Shown piece by piece: positions 26,163-35,017 of a stretch of DNA of 64,000 nucleotides; positions within the stretch are counted from its first letter, which is position 1, and the number at the start of each line of letters is the position of its first letter. The stretch covers positions 124,001 through 188,000 of the forward strand of contig JADJEA010000025.1 in assembly GCA_016702415.1 (NCBI GenBank). The letters run 5' to 3'. Origin of the DNA: Nostocoides sp. (lineage in GTDB: Bacteria > Actinomycetota > Actinomycetes > Actinomycetales > Dermatophilaceae). Under the pieces are notes generated by a model. That model had not been told where the DNA came from and did no database searches. It saw nothing but the letters and a program-made list of their open reading frames with translations. The position numbers were made by a program, and so were the translations under genes.

Positions 26163-26262
26163 CCTGGTCGAGCCCCGAGTGAGTCAAGCCGAACCGGGTC
26201 GAGCGGGATCGAGTCGGCGGCCGGGGGCTGACGTTGTCGGTCCGATACCGCAGGATAGGTCC

Positions 26263-27747
26263 GTGACCCAGCAGGGCCGTCGGCCGCCACCACCCCCGCC
26301 TCCGCCGAGGCGGCATACGGGCGACTCCGGCGAGCCGACGAGTGGGCGCGGTGGACGGTCCACGGGCCGCTCGCCCGGGCCCGGCCGGGTGACCAGCGCC
26401 GCCGCGCGCGCCGGGGCCGCGGGCCGGGCGGCGGGTCGCCTCGCGGCAACCGGAGGCCGCGGGACGGCGCGGGTGCTCGGGCGGGGCACGCAGGCCGGGG
26501 TCCGCCGTTTCCAGCAGTTCGCCGCCGCCGACGGCGCCGACCGGAGCGGTCTGGCGCGGCTGACCGAGATGCATCTGGTCGATATCGCCGCCGACGCCGC
26601 CCTGACCGTCTCGCTTGCGGGGACCGTGTTCGCCCTTCCGGCCGACGAGGCCCGCGGCAAGGTCGCGATCTTCCTCGCCCTGACGATGGCACCCTTCGTC
26701 CTGCTCGCGCCATTGATCGGGCCGTTGGTCGACCGCTTCTCCCACGGCCGGCGGTGGGCAATCGGGACCACGCTCGCCCTGCGCGCCTTCCTCAGCTGGG
26801 TGCTCGCGGGCGCAGTCGCCGACGACTCGCCCTGGCTCTTCCCCGCGGCCCTCGGTGCCCTCATGGCGACGAAGGCGTATGCCGTGACCCGCGCCGCCGC
26901 CCTACCCCGGTTGCTGCCGGACGGCATACCCCTGGTCAAGGCGAACGCCCGCCTCAATATCGCCGCCCTCGTGGGCATGCTCCTCGGCGGCGGCCTGGCG
27001 GGCGGACTGGCCAAGATCGGGCCGCAGTGGTCGTTGCGCGCGGCCTTCCTCATCTATGTCGCCGGGACCGTGCTGGCGATCCGCCTGCCCGCCAATGTCG
27101 ACTCGACCATCGGCGAAGTCGACTTCAGCCGCGGGGGTGACGCCAAGACGGCCCGACGTCTGCGGGCCTTGCCGGTGTCGGTGCGCTACGTCCTTTGGCT
27201 GATGACCGGAGCGCGCATGCTCACCGGCTTCCTCACGCTGTTCATGGCCTTCCTCATGCGTGAGCACCCCCTGCCGGGGATGTCGGGGTCGCTGGTCATC
27301 GGCCTGGTCGGGGGTGCGGCGGCGGTCGGCAATGCCCTGGGCAGCGTCATCGGCAACCGGTGGGGCAATACCGCCCCCGAGGCGATGGCGACCACCCTGC
27401 TGGCCATCGGACTGGGTGTCTCCACGGTCACGGCGATCTTCTACTCGATCTGGACGCTGGTCGCCCTGGGCCTCGTCGCCGGGCTCTTCGGCCAACTCGG
27501 CAAGCTCTCCCTCGACTCGCTCGTCCAGCGCGATGTGCCGGAGGCGATGCGTGCCCGGGTCTTTTCCTGGACCGAGACCCTGCTCCAGACGTTCTGGGTT
27601 CTCGGTGGCGGGGTCGGCATCCTCATCCCGCTCAACCCCCGGCTCGGGTTCTCCGTGCTGGCCGGGCTGCTCGTCCTCGCCGCGCTCGCCGCCCTCCGCT
27701 CCCGCGCCACTGCGCGGCTGCGCCCGCCCGCCCCGGAACCTGCCTAG
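26263..27747 (+). CDS. MFS-like integral membrane transporter with a Pro/Arg/Gly-rich N terminus
   Basis: A 494-residue protein from a GTG at 26263 (GGATAGG upstream). The first 95 residues are low-complexity, including eight consecutive prolines and a Gly/Arg/Ala-rich stretch, likely cytoplasmic and disordered. From about residue 110 the sequence is a multi-helix transporter of the major facilitator kind: LVDIAADAALTVSLAGTVFA, APLIGPLVDRFSHGRRW, a gap, then a second bundle with GLVGGAAAVGNALGSVIGNR. Similar transporters with Pro-rich tails are common in actinobacteria; the substrate is not known. It stands 101 bases after PhzF. Confidence 0.75.
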   Translation: MTQQGRRPPPPPPPPRRHTGDSGEPTSGRGGRSTGRSPGPGRVTSAAARAGAAGRAAGRLAATGGRGTARVLGRGTQAGVRRFQQFAAADGADRSGLARLTEMHLVDIAADAALTVSLAGTVFALPADEARGKVAIFLALTMAPFVLLAPLIGPLVDRFSHGRRWAIGTTLALRAFLSWVLAGAVADDSPWLFPAALGALMATKAYAVTRAAALPRLLPDGIPLVKANARLNIAALVGMLLGGGLAGGLAKIGPQWSLRAAFLIYVAGTVLAIRLPANVDSTIGEVDFSRGGDAKTARRLRALPVSVRYVLWLMTGARMLTGFLTLFMAFLMREHPLPGMSGSLVIGLVGGAAAVGNALGSVIGNRWGNTAPEAMATTLLAIGLGVSTVTAIFYSIWTLVALGLVAGLFGQLGKLSLDSLVQRDVPEAMRARVFSWTETLLQTFWVLGGGVGILIPLNPRLGFSVLAGLLVLAALAALRSRATARLRPPAPEPA

Positions 27748-27884
27748 CGTGGGACGAACCACTCGTCCGGGTGCTTCAGACTTGATCTCGTGACGCTGCC
27801 GCTTCCCCGCGACCCCGCCGCCCCCGCCGATCCCGGCACCTCCGCCGATCCCGCCGCCGATCCCGCCACCCCGGGGGCCGGCTC

Positions 27885-30424
27885 GTGACCGCCACTCTCC
27901 TGTCCACATTCCCGTCCCCGGCCGACCCCCAGTCGTGGGCCGCGGCGACCTGGCCACTGGGCGCCCGTTTCGATCCGGCCTCCTCGACGACGACCTTCGC
28001 GGTCGCCGCCCCGGAGGCAACCCGCGTCCTCCTCGAGTTGTATGCCGCACCCACCGGCCGCGACGCCCTCGCCGACATCGACCTGGTCCGGTCCGCCGAC
28101 GGGTTCTGGCGGGCGCGGGTCGCCGGGGTCGGCCCGGGAGCGCACTACGGGTACCGCGTGTGGGGCCCGGGCTGGACGGTCGACCCGGCCTGGGCGCGCG
28201 GCGGATCGAGTGCCGGCTTCGTCAGCGACCGCGGTCCCCGTGGTCAGCGGTTCAACCCCAACAAGGTCCTCACCGACCCCTATGCGCGCGAGATCTCCCA
28301 TAGCCCGGCCAGCCCCGAGGTCGGCGCGGCGGGCGCGGACGGTGCGATCTTCGGCTGGGGGCCACGCGACTATCGCGGAAAACCGGTGCGGGAGTGGGAC
28401 ACCGGTCCCGTGGCACCCAAGGCCGTCGTCGTCGCCGACACCACGCCCACCGGGACCAAGCCGGCGATTCCCGCCGAGTCGAGCGCGATCTACGAGGCCC
28501 ACGTCCGCAATCTGACCCTGCACCCGAGCGCTGCGACCCTGCGCACCCATCTGGGTGGGCTGCCCGGGTTCGGCGAGGTCCAGGACGTGCCGGACCACCT
28601 GCGGGGGACTTATGCCGGCGCGGGGAGGCTCGCGGCATACGTCAAGGCACTGGGGTTCACCGCGATCGAACTCCTCCCCGTCCACGAGTCGAGCGGCTCC
28701 GACCTCGACACGACCGGCCCGTCGAACCACTGGGCCTATATGACCCTCGGATTCTTCGCCCCGAATCGGCAGTATGCCGCGGACCGCTCCCCCGGCGGCC
28801 CGACGCGCGAATTCAAGGAGATGGTGCGCGCCTTCCACGATGCCGGGGTCGAGGTCTATCTCGACGTCGTCTACAACCACACCGGCGAGGGCGGCAACTG
28901 GGGGACGCGGACACGGTGGGCTTCACCGGATTCGGCGGCTTCGCGACGACGGACTATTACGTCCTGACCGACGACGGGCGCCTGGTCGACGGGGCCACCG
29001 GGTGCGGCAACCAGACCGACCTGTCGAGCCCGATCACCCAGCGGCTCGTCGTGGAGTCGCTGGCCTACTGGTGTGACGAGATGGGTGTCGACGGGTTCCG
29101 TTTCGACCTCGCGCCCGTGTTGGGGCGAGACCCGCGGGCGCAGGCCCGCGAGGACTGGGCTGGGCAGGCTCGCTTCTACTCGCAGCACCCGCTGCTCCTG
29201 GCCATCCGCGACCTGGCCCGGGCCCGCGATATCGAGGTCATGGCCGAGGCGTGGGACTTGTGGGGCTATGAAGTCGGCAACTTCCCGGACGGGTGGGCCG
29301 AGTGGAACGGCCGGTTCCGGGACGCGGTCCGGCGGTTCACCAAGGGCGACGGCAACACCGGCGCGTTCGTCGACATGATGAACGGGGACTACCGCGACTT
29401 CGCCGACCAGGGCGGGCCGCAACGGTCGATCAATTTCGTCACGGCGCATGACGGGTTCTGCATGCTCGACCTGGTCGCCTACGACGGGAAGAACAATGGC
29501 GACCCGTGGCCCTTCGGCCCGTCAGACGGCGGGAGCGACAGCAACGATTCGTGGGGGTCCGGCGGCGATCCTGCCCTGATCCGGCAGCGGCTGCGGAATC
29601 TCTGGGTGCTCCTCTTCCTCGCCCGGGGGGTGCCCATGGTGTGTTCCGGCGACGAGTTCGGCCGGACCCAGAACGGCAACAACAATCCCTACAACCTCAA
29701 CACGATCGGGATGTGGAACAACTGGGCCGCCGCGGGCACGCCGGCACCGACGGCGGTCGGCGTGGATCCCGAGCATCCGCAGGTGCGCTATCGCGATGTG
29801 TTCGGCCGGGCCGGGTCCCCCGACGGGATCAACCCGCAACTCGTCTTCGCGGCCTTCCTGACGAAGCTGCGCCGCGACCACCCCGGCCTGCGCCAGCGCA
29901 CGTATGGCGATCCCACCCTCGGCGGCAGCGACGTCAGTTACGTCTTCCTCACCCCGGGCGAGGGGCGCTCACCGGCCGAGGGCGACCGCGCGTTGCGCAT
30001 CTGGATCGACGGCTCCGGCGTCGGCGCCGCGGATCTGCTCGTCCTGGTCAACATGGCCGACCACCCGGTGACCTTCGCCGTCCCGCATGCCGATGACTCG
30101 GCCTGGCGCCGGATCGTCGACACCGGCGCGATCTTCGAATCCGGCTTCAACTGCTGGGCGCTCGAGGCGGGCGACGTGATCGTCGACTCGTATGGCGCGG
30201 CCCCCTGGTCCGTCGTCGTCCTCGCCTCCGGCGATCCCGCCGCGTCCGCACCCGGCTCAACCGGGCCCGGCTCGACTGGACCCGGTTCAACTGGGCCAGG
30301 CTCGAGTGGGCCCGCCCCGTCGGGCCCGGTTCCCCCCGGGCCGCCGGCGACCGACATCGTCACGCAGGTCACCGACATCTTGATCGACTCCGTCAGCAAC
30401 TGGTTCCGCCGTCGGAAGGGCTGA
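27885..30424 (+). pseudogene. glgX: Glycogen debranching enzyme GlgX, frameshifted, with a collagen-like tail
   Basis: An isoamylase-type glycogen debranching enzyme in two frames. From the GTG at 27885 it reads an N-terminal CBM48-like domain and the start of the GH13 barrel (VYLDVVYNHTGEGGNWG); the rest reads in another frame with GVDGFRFDLAPVLG (nucleophile Asp), EVMAEAWDLWG (acid Glu) and FVTAHDGFCMLDL. The break is in the G run at 28899-28903 (AACTGGGGGACG): five G are present and six restore the frame. The C terminus carries a GPGSTGPGSTGPGS repeat and a short helix that GlgX lacks. With the base restored it would be about 846 residues, against about 700 usual. It may be intact in the real genome. 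Confidence 0.82.
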
Positions 30425-30521
30425 TCGACGCGGGGGCCGGGCCCGCGGCATACGGAGGGCTCGTCTCTCCGACCGCACCGGTGATCGCCGCGTGATCCCG
30501 GCCGCGGAGGCGGGTGACCCG

Positions 30522-30680
30522 GGTGCTAGGTTCGTGACGTCGATCAGGGAAAGTCCGGTCCGATTCCGGCGCTGACCCGCAACGGTGAGGCCGCCTCGGC
30601 GGCGAGCCCGAATGCCTGCTCGGCGTTGTCCTGCACCACAATTGACGATCCCCGCCGAGGTATGCGGAGGAAGGACCATC
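30522..30680 (+). promoter_or_regulatory. Cobalamin riboswitch
   Basis: The conserved core is present: AGGGAAAGTCCGGTCCGATT, CCGGCGCTGACCCGCAACGG and then GAGCCCGAATGCCTGC, in the order and spacing of the adenosyl/hydroxocobalamin riboswitch (B12-box). It ends just before the Shine-Dalgarno (GGAGGAAGG at 30666) of the next gene. A 9-base segment CCTCGGCGG (30594-30602) can pair with CCGCCGAGG (30652-30660), or fold locally into the stem CCGCC-TC-GGCGG; this looks like the switch between states and would act on translation. Low cobalamin should raise expression of the secreted protein downstream. Confidence 0.9.
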
Positions 30681-30681
30681 C

Positions 30682-31749
30682 ATGATCCCCACCCTGTCCA
30701 CGCGCGCCCGCGCGCTCTGTGCCCTGTCCGTCGCGGCCGCCACCGTCGGCGCGTCCGCACCCACCGCCACCGCCCTGCCGTATGCCGCGCCTACCGCCAG
30801 CGCGACCACCCACGCCGCCACGACCGACGCCGTCAGGGCCGGGAACGCCGCGGCCTGGCTCGGATGGCAGTTCGTCGACAAGTCGCACCTCCAGACGGTG
30901 TACGACGGAACGGCATACGACGACGCCGGCCTCACCCTCGATGCCGTCCTGGCGTTCGCGGCCAGCAAGTCCAATGCCGTTCGTGCCCGCGCGGCGCTGA
31001 CCTGGCTGTCGGACAGCGCGACGTTGTCGTCCTACATCGGTGACGGCACCACCGAGTCCTATGTCGGTGCCCACGCCAAACTCGCTCTCGCGCTCCAGGT
31101 GAGCGGCCGGTCACCGGGCTCGTACGGCGGCCGCGACATCCTCGGCGAGTTGGTCCGGCTGCAGAGCGACGACGGCCGGTTCCACGACACGTCGGCCTGG
31201 GGCGATTACGCCAACACCTTCGGTCAGAGTCTCGCGACGATCGTCATGAAGCGGGCCGGCCGGACCGGGCGGGCGGGGATCGCCTCCGGATTCCTCACGC
31301 GCCAGCAGTGCACGGACGGCGGGGTGCCCATCACCTTCGACGCCGCGACGTGCACCGGCGATGTCGACGCGACGGCGATCGCGATCCAGGCCTTCCGCGC
31401 CACGGGACGGACCACCGCCGCCGCCAAGGCGGCCACCTGGCTGCGGGCGCACGCCGCGCCGACAGCCAATAGCAACTCCGCCGGACTCGTTGCGGCAGCC
31501 TTGACGGTCGTCGGCGGCAAAGCGAACCTCGCTGTCGCCGAAGGGAATCGCGCGCTGGTTCGCTCCCTCCAGCAAGGGTGCACGGCACCGGTAGGCCGGC
31601 GGGGCGCCATCGCGTATGCCGCTGGCCCCTTCGACAAGGCGGCCGCACCACGCGCGACCACCCAAGCGATCCTCGGGCTCGCCGGGGCGAACCTGACCAC
31701 GTTGAGCGCCGCCGGGTCGGCCGCCGGCGCCCCGGCGATGACCTGCTGA
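30682..31749 (+). CDS. Secreted alpha/alpha-toroid protein, probable cobalamin-binding (transcobalamin-like), under a B12 riboswitch
   Basis: A 355-residue exported protein with a signal peptide (RALCALSVAAATVGASAPTA, cleavage probable near residue 30). The mature part is a repeated helical pattern (AAWLGWQFVDKS, ALTWLSDSATLSSYI, LQSDDGRFHD, AIAIQAFRATGRT, ATTQAILGLAGANL) typical of the prenyltransferase/terpene-cyclase-like alpha6/alpha6 barrel shared by eukaryotic transcobalamin and intrinsic factor. Four cysteines could form disulfides. The riboswitch directly upstream links it to cobalamin supply. Inference: it captures B12 or a corrinoid outside the cell. It lacks the C-terminal DUF4430/beta domain often found with this fold. 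A B12-regulated enzyme is possible but less likely. Confidence 0.7.
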   Translation: MIPTLSTRARALCALSVAAATVGASAPTATALPYAAPTASATTHAATTDAVRAGNAAAWLGWQFVDKSHLQTVYDGTAYDDAGLTLDAVLAFAASKSNAVRARAALTWLSDSATLSSYIGDGTTESYVGAHAKLALALQVSGRSPGSYGGRDILGELVRLQSDDGRFHDTSAWGDYANTFGQSLATIVMKRAGRTGRAGIASGFLTRQQCTDGGVPITFDAATCTGDVDATAIAIQAFRATGRTTAAAKAATWLRAHAAPTANSNSAGLVAAALTVVGGKANLAVAEGNRALVRSLQQGCTAPVGRRGAIAYAAGPFDKAAAPRATTQAILGLAGANLTTLSAAGSAAGAPAMTC

Positions 31750-31824
31750 GTCCACCTCCGGGCGGCGCGCCCTCCCCCACCCAGCCCTGACCGCGGTGCC
31801 AACCGGCCCGCGATCACCGCGTCG

Positions 31825-32772
31825 TCACGGGCCGTCTCGGCCGTCCTCGCCGAGACGCCCGTGGCCGACGATATTGACCGGCTCGTCGCCGGCACCCACC
31901 CGGCCGAGCTGGTCACGCAACAGCCGCAGCGCGCGGGGACGCATCGCACTCGACAGGCCACCGACGTGCGGACTGATCAACACCCCGGGCGCGGACCAGA
32001 GCGGATGCCCGGGCGGGAGCGGTTCGGGATCGGTGACATCGAGGGCGAACCGCAGCCGACCGGCCTGGCGGAGGATCGCGTCGGTGTCGGCCACCGGGCC
32101 GCGAGCGACGTTGACGACGAGCGCATCGTCTGGGAGAGCCGCGAGGAATGCGTCGTCCACGAGTCGATAGGTCTGTGACCGCAGCGGAACGACGACGATG
32201 ACGATCTCGCTGTCCCGCAACAGGATCGGCAATTCCTCGACACCTCGGACAAGCTCGACCAGATCGTCGCCGGGCCGTGGCCGGCTCGCCACGGCGGTGA
32301 CCTCGGCCCCGAAGGGCAAGAGCCGGCGCACGATGGCGCGGCCGACCGACCCGTAGCCGACCAGGAGCACGCGGCGGTCGGCGAGCGACGGGCGCCAGAT
32401 CGGGCCGGGCCAGTGGCCGCGGCCCTGGTCCCGGACGATGTCGGGGATACCGCGCTGGGCCGCCAGCGTCAGCGCCACGGCCAACTCCGCTGTCGAGTCG
32501 TCGTGCAGCCCAGCGGCATTGGCCACGGCGATCCGTGACGGGAGTTGTTCGAGGATGCCGTCGAATCCCGCGGTGAGTAGTTGGACGAGGCGCACGCCGG
32601 GGAGCGTGGCGACATTGGCGATATGCCGCGCCGCCCCGATATAGGGCGCGACCACGACCTCGACCGGCACCCGCGGCGCGGGGTCCTTGGGGTCCCACAC
32701 GACCGCGTCGATGCCCGGCACCGGGCCCACGTCGGCGAGCCAGGAGGGGTCGGGGAGGGCGGCGAACACCAT
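31825..32772 (-). CDS. D-isomer-specific 2-hydroxyacid dehydrogenase family protein
   Basis: A 315-residue NAD(P)-dependent dehydrogenase. The Rossmann motif is VLLVGYGSVGRAIVRRL near residue 145; the catalytic Arg, Glu and His are in NVARGPVADTDAILRQ, DVTDPEPLPPGHPLWS and SPHVGGLS. This family reduces 2-keto acids or oxidises D-2-hydroxy acids. The N-terminal half is short. A stand-alone gene, convergent with the secreted B12-linked protein gene; substrate not assignable. Confidence 0.87.
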   Translation of the reverse strand: MVFAALPDPSWLADVGPVPGIDAVVWDPKDPAPRVPVEVVVAPYIGAARHIANVATLPGVRLVQLLTAGFDGILEQLPSRIAVANAAGLHDDSTAELAVALTLAAQRGIPDIVRDQGRGHWPGPIWRPSLADRRVLLVGYGSVGRAIVRRLLPFGAEVTAVASRPRPGDDLVELVRGVEELPILLRDSEIVIVVVPLRSQTYRLVDDAFLAALPDDALVVNVARGPVADTDAILRQAGRLRFALDVTDPEPLPPGHPLWSAPGVLISPHVGGLSSAMRPRALRLLRDQLGRVGAGDEPVNIVGHGRLGEDGRDGP

Positions 32773-32905
32773 ACGGCCAGGGTATGCCGCGCCTCCCCTC
32801 CCCGCCCTCCTCTCGCCGATCGGTCCTCGTGGTCGCTGACGACATGCTGGGCGCCCAGGATCGCCGATTCCTCAGGTGCGGGCTGATAGCCCCAATCGAT
32901 CCTCG

Positions 32906-32918
32906 TCTACGGAGTAGA
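32906..32918. promoter_or_regulatory. Inverted repeat in front of the molybdate regulator
   Basis: TCTAC-GGA-GTAGA, a perfect 5+3+5 inverted repeat, ends 8 bases before the GTG start of the HTH-Mop gene. It could be an autoregulatory operator for that protein. Confidence 0.35.
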
Positions 32919-32926
32919 GTTGCCCC

Positions 32927-33337
32927 GTGAACCGCTATCGCGTCAAGGAGGCCGCCGACCTTCTGGGGGTCTCCGACGACACCGTCCGCCGATGGATCGA
33001 TCAGGGCCGGTTGGCCGCGACGCGGGACGACAGCGGGCGGAGGGTGATCGACGGGGGAGAGCTCGCGGCATACGCCCATCGGCTCGCGCAGGAGACCCCG
33101 CGGCCCGCACCGATGCCCGTCGTTTCGGAGTCGGCCCGCAATCGGTTCGTGGGCCTGGTCACCCAGGTCATCCGCGACACCGTGATGGCGCAGGTCGAAA
33201 TCCAGGCGGGCCCACACCGAATCGTGTCGCTGATGAGCCGCGAGGCCGCCGACGACCTCGCGCTCGAACCCGGTGTCCTGGCCATCGCCGCCGTGAAATC
33301 GACCAATGTCGTTGTGGAGGTTCCCGGCCATGCGTGA
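32927..33337 (+). CDS. HTH (MerR/excisionase-like) plus molybdate-binding TOBE/Mop domain protein
   Basis: A 136-residue two-domain protein. Residues 1-55 are a winged-helix of the excisionase/MerR type (YRVKEAADLLGVSDDTVRRW, then ATRDDSGRRVIDGGELAAYA). Residues about 70-136 are a single molybdopterin/oxyanion-binding Mop (TOBE) domain (SARNRFVGLVTQVIRDTVMA; ending AIAAVKSTNVVVEVPGHA). It is a compact alternative to ModE: it should sense molybdate with the Mop domain. It is the first gene of the mod operon and overlaps modA by 8 bases, so it probably controls modABC. Confidence 0.85.
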   Translation: MNRYRVKEAADLLGVSDDTVRRWIDQGRLAATRDDSGRRVIDGGELAAYAHRLAQETPRPAPMPVVSESARNRFVGLVTQVIRDTVMAQVEIQAGPHRIVSLMSREAADDLALEPGVLAIAAVKSTNVVVEVPGHA

Positions 33338-34214
33338 CATCGGGCTGCGCGGCCCTGTCCTCGAAGCTGCACCACGTGCCCAGGTGCGCCTGGGACGATC
33401 CCCCCTATCGGTCGTCGGCCTGGTCGGCAGCGCGCTCGTGGGAGTTGTCGCCGTCGCCGGCTGCTCCGGCCACGCAGCCTCTCCGAGCGGGTCAACGGGG
33501 TCAAGCGCGTCGCGTGCACCATCGGGAGCGTCATCCGCCGCCACCGGGACCATCACGGTGCTCGCCGCCGCCTCGCTCCAGGAGTCGTTCACCACGATCG
33601 CCTCCGCTTTCGAGCAGGCGCACCCGGGGAGCAAGGTCCAACTCTCCTTCGGCCCCTCATCCGGCCTGGCGGCCCAGATCCTCGGCGGAGCTCCGGGCGA
33701 CGTCTTCGCCTCCGCCAGTGTCAAGACCATGGCGACGGTGCTCGACGGCAAGGCCGCGTCGAGCTCCACACCCTTCGCCGTGAACTCGATGGAAATCGCT
33801 GTGCCCCCGAACAATCCGGCCCGCATCACCGCGTTGGCCGATCTGGCGAGACCGACAGTCAAGACGTCCGTCTGCCACGATGCGGTGCCCTGCGGGGCCG
33901 CCGCCACGACCGTCTTCGCCAACGCCAAGATCTCCGTGACCCCGATCAGCGAAGAGGCCGACGTCAAGGCCGTCCTGACGAAGATCGAGCTGGGCGAGGT
34001 CGATGCCGGCCTGGTCTATGTCACCGATGTCCTCGCCGCGGGGGACAAGGTGGGCGGCATCTCCATCCCGGCGGCGCAGAACACCACGACGACCTATCCG
34101 ATCGCTTCGCTGACCAAGGCCGCCAACCCGGCCCTTGCGGCGGAGTTCGTCACCTACGTGTTGTCCGCCGACGCCCAAAAGGTCCTTCGCGACGCCGGCT
34201 TCGCGGCTCCGTGA
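33330..34214 (+). CDS. modA: Molybdate ABC transporter, substrate-binding lipoprotein
   Basis: A 294-residue periplasmic-type binding protein anchored as a lipoprotein: a hydrophobic signal (VVGLVGSALVGVVAVAGC) ends in the lipobox V-A-G-C, followed by a Ser/Thr-rich linker. The ModA core is clear (TITVLAAASLQESFTTIASA, SFGPSSGLAAQI, GAPGDVFASASVKTM, SEEADVKAVLTKIELGEVDA). It binds molybdate or tungstate for delivery to ModB. The ATG overlaps the upstream regulator stop region and its stop overlaps modB by 4 bases (GTGA). Confidence 0.92.
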   Translation: MRDIGLRGPVLEAAPRAQVRLGRSPLSVVGLVGSALVGVVAVAGCSGHAASPSGSTGSSASRAPSGASSAATGTITVLAAASLQESFTTIASAFEQAHPGSKVQLSFGPSSGLAAQILGGAPGDVFASASVKTMATVLDGKAASSSTPFAVNSMEIAVPPNNPARITALADLARPTVKTSVCHDAVPCGAAATTVFANAKISVTPISEEADVKAVLTKIELGEVDAGLVYVTDVLAAGDKVGGISIPAAQNTTTTYPIASLTKAANPALAAEFVTYVLSADAQKVLRDAGFAAP

Positions 34215-35017
34215 GGCAAGCCCGCGATTGCCGGGACGTGGCGGGGGTGCCGTGGCAGCTCGGCATACCGGCGGCGATCGGAGCCGGCTTCCTCCTGCTC
34301 CCGCTGCTGGCCCTTGTCGTGCGGGCGCCTTGGCGATCCCTTCCGACTCACCTGGGCGCGCCGATCGTCCGGGACGCACTGCGACTCTCGCTCGTCTGTG
34401 CGAGCAGCGCGGCCGCTGCCGCGGTCGTTCTCGGGGTGCCGCTGGCCTGGGTCCTGTCGCGGCCGGGGTGGCGAGGGGTCGGCATACTGCGAGCGCTGGT
34501 GACGGTGCCGCTCGTCCTCCCCCCGGTCGTCGGTGGGGTCGCCTTGTTGAAGGCGTTGGGCCGCAACGGGATTCTGGGGCACTGGCTCGACGCTGCCCTG
34601 GGTGTGACATTGCCGTTCACCACCGCCGGAGTCGTCGTCGCGGAGACATTCGTCGCCATGCCCTTCCTCGTCCTGGCGATGGAAGGCGCTTTTCGTGGCA
34701 TCGACCCCGGGCTCGAGGAGGCGGCGACGACCCTTGGGGCGAGTCGATGGCAGATTTTCACCCGCGTCACGCTCCCCTCCGTTGTGCCGGGGCTGATCGC
34801 CGGCACCGTCCTCGCCTGGGCGCGGGCGCTCGGGGAGTTCGGGGCGACGATCACGTTTGCCGGGAACTCGCCGGGACGGACCACGACCATGCCGATCGCG
34901 GTCTACCTCGCGATGGAGTCCGACCCGGACGCGGCGGTCGCGCTCGCGCTCGTCCTCCTGGCGGTGGCGGTCGGCATCCTCATCGCCCTTCGGGGCCGTT
35001 GGCTGGACACCCCGTGA
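34211..35017 (+). CDS. modB: Molybdate ABC transporter, permease
   Basis: A 268-residue inner-membrane permease with about five or six transmembrane segments and the ModB EAA loop, seen as EEAATTLGASRWQIFTRVTL near residue 170. Forms the channel for molybdate together with ModC. GTG start overlaps modA by 4 bases and its stop overlaps modC by 4 bases. Length and helices are as expected. Confidence 0.92.
   Translation: MRQARDCRDVAGVPWQLGIPAAIGAGFLLLPLLALVVRAPWRSLPTHLGAPIVRDALRLSLVCASSAAAAAVVLGVPLAWVLSRPGWRGVGILRALVTVPLVLPPVVGGVALLKALGRNGILGHWLDAALGVTLPFTTAGVVVAETFVAMPFLVLAMEGAFRGIDPGLEEAATTLGASRWQIFTRVTLPSVVPGLIAGTVLAWARALGEFGATITFAGNSPGRTTTMPIAVYLAMESDPDAAVALALVLLAVAVGILIALRGRWLDTP

Noticed and set aside
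27790..27888. A 32-codon GTG frame overlapping the glgX start by GTGA
   Set aside because: Repetitive Asp-Pro-Ala sequence without a recognisable feature; too weak to call a leader peptide.
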